Source: Microbulbifer sp. HZ11
GTDB lineage: Bacteria > Pseudomonadota > Gammaproteobacteria > Pseudomonadales > Cellvibrionaceae
Reading direction: 5' to 3'
NCBI RefSeq assembly: GCF_000708675.1
Contig: NZ_JELR01000001.1
Span: 1-64,000, forward strand
Length of the DNA stretch: 64,000 nucleotides
In this document: positions 58,041 through 64,000 of the stretch, piece by piece
Layout: the number at the start of each line of letters is the position of its first letter
Numbering within the stretch: position 1 is the stretch's first letter
The notes under the pieces: model-generated
Database searches by the model: none
Told to the model about the DNA's origin: nothing
What the model saw: only the letters and a program-made list of their open reading frames with translations
Translations under genes and position numbers: made by a program

Positions 58041-59225
58041 ATGTTTGAAGACGACGGCTACGCACTGGAAACTCTGGCGGTACGGGCAGGCCAGAGCCGG
58101 TCGGCGGAAGGCGAGCACGCCGAGCCTATCTACACCACCTCCAGTTACGTCTTTCCCTCCGCGGCAGAAGCCGCCGCGCGTTTCTCCGGGGATTCTCCCG
58201 GCAATGTCTACTCGCGCTACACAAACCCCACCGTGCGTATGTTTGAAGAGCGTATCGCCGCGATGGAAGGCGGGGAGGCGGCAGTGGCGACTTCGAGCGG
58301 TATGGCGGCGATCTTGAGCCTCTGTATGGCCACCCTGAAAAGCGGCGACAAGGTGATCTGTTCCCGCAGCGTATTCGGTACCACCACCGCGCTGTTTACC
58401 CGCTACATGATCAAATTCGGGGTGAAAGTCAGCTTCGTGGAACTGACCGACTTCCAGGCCTGGAAAGACGCGCTGGATGGCGATACCAAACTGCTGTTTA
58501 TGGAAACGCCGTCCAACCCTCTGTGCGAAGTCGCCGATATCCGCGCCATGGCGGATCTTGCCCACAGCGCAGGTGCGCAACTGGTGGTTGATAACTGCTT
58601 CTGTACCCCCGCACTGCAGCGCCCGCTGGAGCTGGGCGCCGACATTGTTGTGCACTCCGCCACCAAATTCCTCGACGGCCAGGGCCGTTGTCTGGGCGGT
58701 GTAGTTGTGGGCAAGAAAGAGGTAATGGACGAAGTCGTCATATTCCTGCGCACCTGTGGCCCCAGCCTGAGCCCATTCAATGCCTGGGTCTTCTTGAAAG
58801 GTCTGGAAACGCTAAACCTGCGGATGCGCGCCCACTGTACCAGCGCACTGGATATCGCCTGGTGGCTGAAGGAGCAGGGGGCGGTGGAGAAGGTCAATTA
58901 CGTCGGCCTGCCCAGCCATCCCAACCACCAGCTTGCGGCGGCGCAGCAGAGTGGCTTTGGCGCGGTATTCAGTTTCACCGTTGCCGGTAGTCGTGAGGAA
59001 GCCTGGAAGGTGATCGATGCCTGCAAGATCTTCTCGGTAACCGCTAACCTGGGTGACGCCAAAAGCACCATCGTGCACCCGGCCACCACCACTCACGGCC
59101 GTTTGAGCGATGAGGATAAAGAGAAGGCAGGTATTACCGAGAACCTGATCCGCGTCTCCGTCGGGCTGGAAAATGTCGAAGACCTGAAAGCCGATCTGGC
59201 GCGAGGCTTGTCGGCACTCGCGTAA
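58041..59225 (+). CDS. metZ: O-succinylhomoserine sulfhydrylase
   Basis: PLP enzyme of the Cys/Met metabolism family making homocysteine directly from O-succinylhomoserine and sulfide. YTTSSYVFPSAAEAAARF, SGMAAILS and the PLP lysine in VHSATKFLDGQGRCLGG are typical of the MetZ group, and 394 aa fits. Position after purF is as in Pseudomonas. Confidence 0.94.
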   Translation: MFEDDGYALETLAVRAGQSRSAEGEHAEPIYTTSSYVFPSAAEAAARFSGDSPGNVYSRYTNPTVRMFEERIAAMEGGEAAVATSSGMAAILSLCMATLKSGDKVICSRSVFGTTTALFTRYMIKFGVKVSFVELTDFQAWKDALDGDTKLLFMETPSNPLCEVADIRAMADLAHSAGAQLVVDNCFCTPALQRPLELGADIVVHSATKFLDGQGRCLGGVVVGKKEVMDEVVIFLRTCGPSLSPFNAWVFLKGLETLNLRMRAHCTSALDIAWWLKEQGAVEKVNYVGLPSHPNHQLAAAQQSGFGAVFSFTVAGSREEAWKVIDACKIFSVTANLGDAKSTIVHPATTTHGRLSDEDKEKAGITENLIRVSVGLENVEDLKADLARGLSALA

Positions 59226-59323
59226 AAGAGTCACAATGGCGCGGAATGTGACATGATATATGGCCCCGTTTATCCCGGGGCCTATCATTTACTGAAGAAA
59301 AACCGAGCAGTAATGGATTTGCC

Positions 59324-60235
59324 GTGCAAAAAATCATCTCCGCTATTGTCGATGACATCGGCAAGGTCCTGTTAGGAAAAGAACATCAGGTGAAGTTGGC
59401 GCTGGCCTGTCTGCTGGCCCGCGGCCACCTGTTGATCGAAGACCTGCCGGGTATGGGCAAGACCACCCTGGCGCACGCACTCGCTCAGGTGCTGGGGCTC
59501 AGCTACAAGCGTGTCCAGTTCACCAGCGATATGCTCCCTGCGGATATTATCGGTGTCAGTATTTTTGAGCGGGAATCCGGTCAGTTCCGTTTCCACGAGG
59601 GCCCGGTGTTCAGCCAGGTGCTGCTCGCCGACGAAATCAACCGCAGCTCGCCGAAAACCCAGAGTGCGTTGCTGGAAGCGATGGAGGAACGCCAGGTCAG
59701 TGTCGATGGTGAAACCCGCCCGCTGCCCGAGCCGTTCTTCGTGATTGCTACCCAGAACCCGCTACAGCAGTCCGGTACGTTTGTTCTGCCGGAATCCCAG
59801 CTCGACCGATTCCTGATGCGCATCAGCCTCGGTTACCCCACCCGCGAAGCCGAACGCGCCCTGTTCAAAGGCGTTGATCCACGCGCGCAGCTGGCGCAGA
59901 TCAAGCCACGTATCAATACCGATGGGTTGCGCAAACTTCAGAGCCTGGTGAACCAGGTCAAGGCCTCCGACTCCCTGCTGGATTATCTGGAGCGTCTGGT
60001 ACAGCACACGCGTCAGAGTGCAGAATGTGGTGTCGGCCTATCTCCGCGGGGTGCGCTGGCACTACTGCACGCCGCGCGCGCCTGGGCATTGATTCACAAC
60101 CGCAGCCACCTGCTGCCGGAGGATCTGCAGGCGGTGCTACCATCTGTCGCCGGCCATCGATTGCAGAGTGACGGTACCGATGGTACCCAATTGGTGGAGC
60201 GTATGATGCACCAGGTAGACATCATCGCCGCCTGA
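59324..60235 (+). CDS. MoxR-family AAA+ ATPase, 303 aa
   Basis: Walker A GMGKTTLAHALA, Walker B VLLADEINRSSPKTQSALLEAMEERQV and sensor 1 ATQNPLQQSGTFVLPESQLDRF. MoxR ATPases act as chaperones that mature partner proteins, commonly with DUF58 and VWA proteins. The start is GTG at 59324. First gene of a three-gene operon (22-bp gap to the next). Confidence 0.94.
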   Translation: MQKIISAIVDDIGKVLLGKEHQVKLALACLLARGHLLIEDLPGMGKTTLAHALAQVLGLSYKRVQFTSDMLPADIIGVSIFERESGQFRFHEGPVFSQVLLADEINRSSPKTQSALLEAMEERQVSVDGETRPLPEPFFVIATQNPLQQSGTFVLPESQLDRFLMRISLGYPTREAERALFKGVDPRAQLAQIKPRINTDGLRKLQSLVNQVKASDSLLDYLERLVQHTRQSAECGVGLSPRGALALLHAARAWALIHNRSHLLPEDLQAVLPSVAGHRLQSDGTDGTQLVERMMHQVDIIAA

Positions 60236-60257
60236 GGCAAATGGGGTTTTCGCACAC

Positions 60258-61277
60258 GTGCTCGATAAAGTCTCTTTTGAAGCCTCTGCCAGCGAACCCT
60301 CTGGCTCTTTGAGTGCTGGTGCTCTAAACCGGCGTTGGCTCCGCTGGCTGGACCGGCGCCTGCCGGCGGCGCCCAGTGTCACGCTCAACCATCGCAAACT
60401 GTTCGTTCTGCCCACTGCCGCGGGCATGGGTTTCCTGTTACTGATTTTGCTGTTGTGGCTACTCGGCACCAATTATGAAAATAATCTGGTGCTTGCACTG
60501 GTATTCCTGTTGGTGGGGTTGATGGTCGTCTTGCCGGTGCACACCTTTGCCAATCTTTCCGGTCTTAAACTGCGCCTGCAGGACGTTGATCCCGCCTTTG
60601 CCGGGGATTTCGGCATTGCGAAAATCGCAGTGGAAAAAACCGGCAAGCGCACACACGAAAGAGTGCGCCTGAACTGGCCACCGGAAGAGGGAGGATTGGT
60701 GGATGTTAGTGGTGGTGAGCCTGTCGAAGTCCGCCTGGACCTGCCGCTGGTCCGGCGTGGCAAGGTGCGCGCTCCGCGTATTCGGGTAGAGAGCCGCTTT
60801 CCCCTGGGGTTGTTCAAGTGCTGGAGCTGGGTGGACCTGGATGTGGAATTTCTGGCGTACCCACAACCGAAGTCATCGGGCCCACTGCCCTGGGGCGTCA
60901 GTGTGGGCGAGGGGGAGCAGGAGAAAAGCTTTTCTGCCGGCGGCGATGATTTCGCCGGCCTGAAAAATTATCAGCCGGGTGACTCACTGCGGCACGTCGC
61001 GTGGAAACAGTTTGCCGGGGGACGTGACCTGTACAGCAAGGAATACGCCTCCGGCAGTGATGCCCGCCTGTGGCTGGACTGGGATCTTCTGGCAGGGCGC
61101 GAGCCCGAGGTCCGCCTGAGCAATCTGTGTGCCTGGGTGCTGGAGGCGGAGCGTGCTCAGGTAGCCTATGGATTGCGGCTTCCCGGCCTGACGGTGGAAC
61201 CTGCACTGGGTAGCGCCCATCGGCACAAAGTGCTGAGTGCGTTGGCGCTGTTTCCGGTAAAAGGCGTTGTCGGATGA
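60258..61277 (+). CDS. DUF58 membrane protein, 339 aa
   Basis: Two membrane helices near residues 50-90 (LFVLPTAAGMGFLLLILLLWLLG, LVLALVFLLVGLMVVLPVHTF) are followed by a soluble region. That region has the DUF58 signature DDFAGLKNYQPGDSLRHVAWKQFAGGRDLYSKEY. Function unknown, but it regularly accompanies MoxR. Its stop overlaps the next start by 4 bp (ATGA), indicating translational coupling. Confidence 0.92.
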   Translation: MLDKVSFEASASEPSGSLSAGALNRRWLRWLDRRLPAAPSVTLNHRKLFVLPTAAGMGFLLLILLLWLLGTNYENNLVLALVFLLVGLMVVLPVHTFANLSGLKLRLQDVDPAFAGDFGIAKIAVEKTGKRTHERVRLNWPPEEGGLVDVSGGEPVEVRLDLPLVRRGKVRAPRIRVESRFPLGLFKCWSWVDLDVEFLAYPQPKSSGPLPWGVSVGEGEQEKSFSAGGDDFAGLKNYQPGDSLRHVAWKQFAGGRDLYSKEYASGSDARLWLDWDLLAGREPEVRLSNLCAWVLEAERAQVAYGLRLPGLTVEPALGSAHRHKVLSALALFPVKGVVG

Positions 61278-63328
61278 GTGTGCATAGTGGGCAATTACAG
61301 ACATTGTTGCCGCGAGAGAGCCTGCTCTGGGTCTTCGCCGCGCAACTGGTGGTGCTGTTGCCGCACTTCGCTCATCTTCCCATCTGGTTAGTATTTGCCT
61401 GGTGTATCGCCGTTTACTGGCGCCTTGAAGTGTTTCGCGGGCGGCGGGAAATTCCCGGGCGTGTGGTCAAACTGGTGGCGGTCAGTCTGGCGGTGGCGGG
61501 TTTGGCGATGACGTATCGGCGCTGGTTTGCGCTTGAGCCCATGGTGGCGCTGCTGGCGGTGTCTTTCACTCTAAAAAATATCGAACTCCTGAGTCGGCGA
61601 GATGCAATGCTCAGCCTGATGTTGGCCTACTTTCTTGCCGCGACCCTGTTTGTATTCGATCAGACGATTCCCTATGCGCTCTATGGTGTGTTCAGCCTGC
61701 TGGTGATCACCGCCGCCCTGGTAGCGCAGCAGGGCAGTGGTAGTGCGCGTGCCGGTCGGGCTTTGGGGCTGTCTGCAAAGCTACTTGCGCAGGCGGTGCC
61801 GGTAATGCTGGTGCTGTTTGTGGTCATGCCCCGCCTCGGGCCTCTGTGGGCGGTACCGCAAAATACCTCCGCTGCTTCCACCGGAATCAGTGACTCCATG
61901 AGCCCGGGGGATTTCAGCCGCCTGTCCAAATCCGACAAGCCCGCACTGCGCATCTCTTTCGACGGCCCGGTACCGCCGCCGGAGCAGCGCTACTGGCGTG
62001 GGTTGGTGTACACCCACTTTGACGGCCGCCGCTGGAGTGAACCGGGGATTACCGGTAATCGCTGGGCCGGTCGCCGTTCCCGTGTGCGGGGTGAGGGCGA
62101 ACAAAGTCTGCCCGCGGTAGGGCCACGCTATCGTTATCAGGTCATTCAGGAAGCCAGTCACAATCCCTGGCTGTTTGCCATGGCAACCCCCCATTCCGGT
62201 ACCCGGGGGGTGCGTACCACTGACGAAGATACCCTGATATATCGGAATCCGGTGGGTAGCCGGCTGGCCTACGATGTGCGCTCCTGGCCCCGGGACAGTA
62301 TTCCCGCACAGTCTCAATTGAGCGCGGCTGAGCTGCGCCGCCATCTGCAGCTGCCGGATTCTGGAAACCCAGAGGCCCGGGCCTGGGCAGTCGCGCGGCG
62401 GCAAGAGGGAATGGATGCGGAAGCCATTTCCCAGGCACTGCTGACCATGTATAACCGCAGTTTTACCTACACCCTGCAGCCACCTGCCTTGGGCGCCAAC
62501 ACGGTGGACGAGTTTCTGTTCGGTACCCGGCAGGGATTCTGTGAACATTTCGCCAACAGCTACGTATTTACCATGCGCGCCGCCGGCGTGCCTGCTCGGG
62601 TGGTGGCGGGCTATCAGGGAGGCGAGTGGGTAGAGCAGCAGGAATATCTGCTGGTGCGCCAGTACGACGCGCACGCCTGGGCGGAAATCTGGCTGCCGGA
62701 GCGCGGCTGGGTACGTGTGGATCCCACCGCTTCCGTAGCGCCCCAGCGAATTCGCGACGGCCTGCAGAGTGCCGCGGCCGAAGAATTCATGCAGGATGCG
62801 TTTTTGCCACTGCATAAAATTCCCTTTGTTACGCGCCTGCGGCTGCAGTGGGACATGATCAATTACCGTTGGTATCGCACGGTGGTGAGCTTCGATGCCG
62901 AGCGCCAGGAAGGCCTGTTGCGTCGCCTTCTGGGAGAAATATCCCCCTTGCGTGTGGCGATCTTCCTGGGGACTCCGATGGCAATCGCTCTGGTGGCATT
63001 GCTGATCTGGCTGAAACTGTCCAGTCGTGGTCCCGCGCTAGCGCCGGCGGACCGGGTGTACCTGCGCTTTTGCAAGCGCATGGCGCGTGCAGGATTGCCG
63101 CGCAACCCCGGTGAGGCCCCGGGAGATTACGCACGGAGGGTCGAACGGGAATGGCCGGCACTTGGTCTCATGGTTCTACGTATCACCCTCGCCTATGAGA
63201 AGGCCGCTTTCGCCGATGACACTGGAGCACTCAAACAGCTGCGGCGTCTGGTGCGAGTCTTCTGGCCGCTGCGGCTTTCCGCGCGCTCTGGTATTTCCAC
63301 CAATTCTCTACCGACGTCGGCACGTTGA
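61274..63328 (+). CDS. tgpA: Membrane transglutaminase-fold protein, TgpA-like, 684 aa
   Basis: About five N-terminal membrane helices (DUF3488 region), then a periplasmic transglutaminase-like domain. The Cys-His-Asp triad lies around Cys423 (GFCEHFANSYVFTMRAAGVPAR), His467 (YDAHAWAEIW) and Asp482 (VRVDPTAS). A final membrane helix near residue 560-580 precedes a C-terminal DUF4129-like cytoplasmic part. The same MoxR-DUF58-TgpA set occurs in P. aeruginosa, where TgpA is reported essential. The gene symbol is by analogy. Confidence 0.9.
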   Translation: MSVHSGQLQTLLPRESLLWVFAAQLVVLLPHFAHLPIWLVFAWCIAVYWRLEVFRGRREIPGRVVKLVAVSLAVAGLAMTYRRWFALEPMVALLAVSFTLKNIELLSRRDAMLSLMLAYFLAATLFVFDQTIPYALYGVFSLLVITAALVAQQGSGSARAGRALGLSAKLLAQAVPVMLVLFVVMPRLGPLWAVPQNTSAASTGISDSMSPGDFSRLSKSDKPALRISFDGPVPPPEQRYWRGLVYTHFDGRRWSEPGITGNRWAGRRSRVRGEGEQSLPAVGPRYRYQVIQEASHNPWLFAMATPHSGTRGVRTTDEDTLIYRNPVGSRLAYDVRSWPRDSIPAQSQLSAAELRRHLQLPDSGNPEARAWAVARRQEGMDAEAISQALLTMYNRSFTYTLQPPALGANTVDEFLFGTRQGFCEHFANSYVFTMRAAGVPARVVAGYQGGEWVEQQEYLLVRQYDAHAWAEIWLPERGWVRVDPTASVAPQRIRDGLQSAAAEEFMQDAFLPLHKIPFVTRLRLQWDMINYRWYRTVVSFDAERQEGLLRRLLGEISPLRVAIFLGTPMAIALVALLIWLKLSSRGPALAPADRVYLRFCKRMARAGLPRNPGEAPGDYARRVEREWPALGLMVLRITLAYEKAAFADDTGALKQLRRLVRVFWPLRLSARSGISTNSLPTSAR

Positions 63329-63462
63329 TCGGTAAGTTGAGCTGGAGCGCGTACGAGGTAAAAACACCGGGTAAAAGTGTGGGACAATAGCGCCCCATTT
63401 TTGCAACTGCTGGCAAAGCTCAGGGGCGGCCGCGGTGAGTGATTGATTTTCCGGATTCTGCA

Positions 63463-64000
63463 ATGGCTTTTCCCGCACTGGCGGCTCGACTACGCACCTT
63501 CCTGCTCGGCTTCAGCGGCACCTCTCTGGCTACTGGCCTGCAGGTGATATTGCTGCCGTGGATTGCCGTGTCGGTAGTGGAGTTGCCCGCTTTGCAATTG
63601 AGCTGGGTGCAGGCATCCGTTTTACTTCCCAATCTGATTTTTCTTCTATTTGGTGGCGCCCTGGCGGATCGCTTCGATGCTGCGCGTGTCGCCGCGTTAT
63701 CTTGCCTCGGGTTGGCTCTGTGTCATGGGGCGCTGGCATTTTTTCTTGTGGATTCCATACCCAGTTTGACGTTACTGCTGGCGTACGGAGTCAGCCTCGG
63801 TTTTTTCACCGCTTTTCTGCAGCCTGCACGGGAAAACCTGGTACAGCGCGGAGCCCGCAAGCCGGACGTGGGTACGCCGCTTCAGGAGAGTCATGTGCAA
63901 CATCTGGTGACCTGGATGATGATGGCTCAATACGGCGGTCAGGCAATGGGGATGCTTCTGGCCAGCCGCTTCGATCACTGGGGGGCAGAACCGCTGCTGA
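63463..64000 (+). CDS. MFS transporter, N-terminal part (truncated by window edge)
   Basis: An open frame from ATG 63463 to the window end, 179 codons with no stop. Five or so hydrophobic helices. After helix 2 comes GGALADRFDAARVAA, the MFS loop 2-3 motif; later GFFTAFLQPARENLVQR resembles the EntS/MFS_3 class. Substrate cannot be told. The start follows a weak ribosome-binding site. Confidence 0.82.
   Translation, partial: MAFPALAARLRTFLLGFSGTSLATGLQVILLPWIAVSVVELPALQLSWVQASVLLPNLIFLLFGGALADRFDAARVAALSCLGLALCHGALAFFLVDSIPSLTLLLAYGVSLGFFTAFLQPARENLVQRGARKPDVGTPLQESHVQHLVTWMMMAQYGGQAMGMLLASRFDHWGAEPLL

Overview
The window looks like a piece of a gammaproteobacterial chromosome from the Cellvibrionales, most likely Microbulbifer or a close relative. 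This is inferred from three things: the order leuC-leuD-leuB-asd-usg-fimV-truA-trpF-trpB-trpA-accD-folC-dedD-cvpA-purF-metZ, which is also known from Pseudomonas; a large NrdA with ATP-cones; and an integron cassette array on an otherwise GC-rich chromosome. No rRNA or tRNA gene was seen, so the genus is not proven.

Positions 1-7593 are the end of a chromosomal integron array. Five cassettes lie on the + strand. Each starts with a GTTRRRY-type heptamer and ends with its exact reverse complement: GTTAGGC/GCCTAAC, GTTATGC/GCATAAC (twice), GTTAAGT/ACTTAAC and GTTATGT/ACATAAC. Their cargo is AT-rich: an orphan protein, a DUF6508-like protein, another orphan, a GIY-YIG-type nuclease and a GFA/CENP-V-fold protein. 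The integrase is not in the window and probably lies to the left. Three insertion sequences sit inside attC sites: one IS110-group element and two near-identical IS1182-family elements. The IS110 element carries an upstream structured region whose loops match both halves of its own attC target and the element's own end, as expected for a bridge RNA. This is the most interesting finding.

Positions 7594-13865 are a loose set of minus-strand accessory genes: an S41-like protease, a decayed LysR regulator, a choloylglycine-hydrolase-family enzyme, a YugP-type metallopeptidase, a YcxB-like protein, an NlpC/P60 lipoprotein and a secreted TIMP/NTR-like protein.

Positions 14124-37535 are mainly housekeeping genes. 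They include nrdA-nrdB with DnaA-box-like and NrdR-like sites upstream, argD-argF, and an iron/redox group (grxD, bfr, bfd with a Fur-box-like site, and a peroxiredoxin). They continue with a serine beta-lactamase-fold protein, htpG with a sigma-32-like promoter, gpsA, two tandem DUF4389 proteins, sixA, an alpha/beta hydrolase, a CHMI-type tautomerase, folE, prmB, aroC and an outer-membrane beta-barrel protein.

Positions 37682-59225 hold a LysR regulator divergent from leuCDB, then asd, a catalytically dead Asd paralogue (usg), the polar hub protein fimV, truA, trpFBA, accD, folC, a SPOR protein, cvpA, purF and metZ. Four long palindromic elements with unique, self-complementary arms and a shared structured core lie between these genes.

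Positions 59324-63328 form a MoxR ATPase - DUF58 - membrane transglutaminase (TgpA-like) operon. An MFS transporter runs off the right end.
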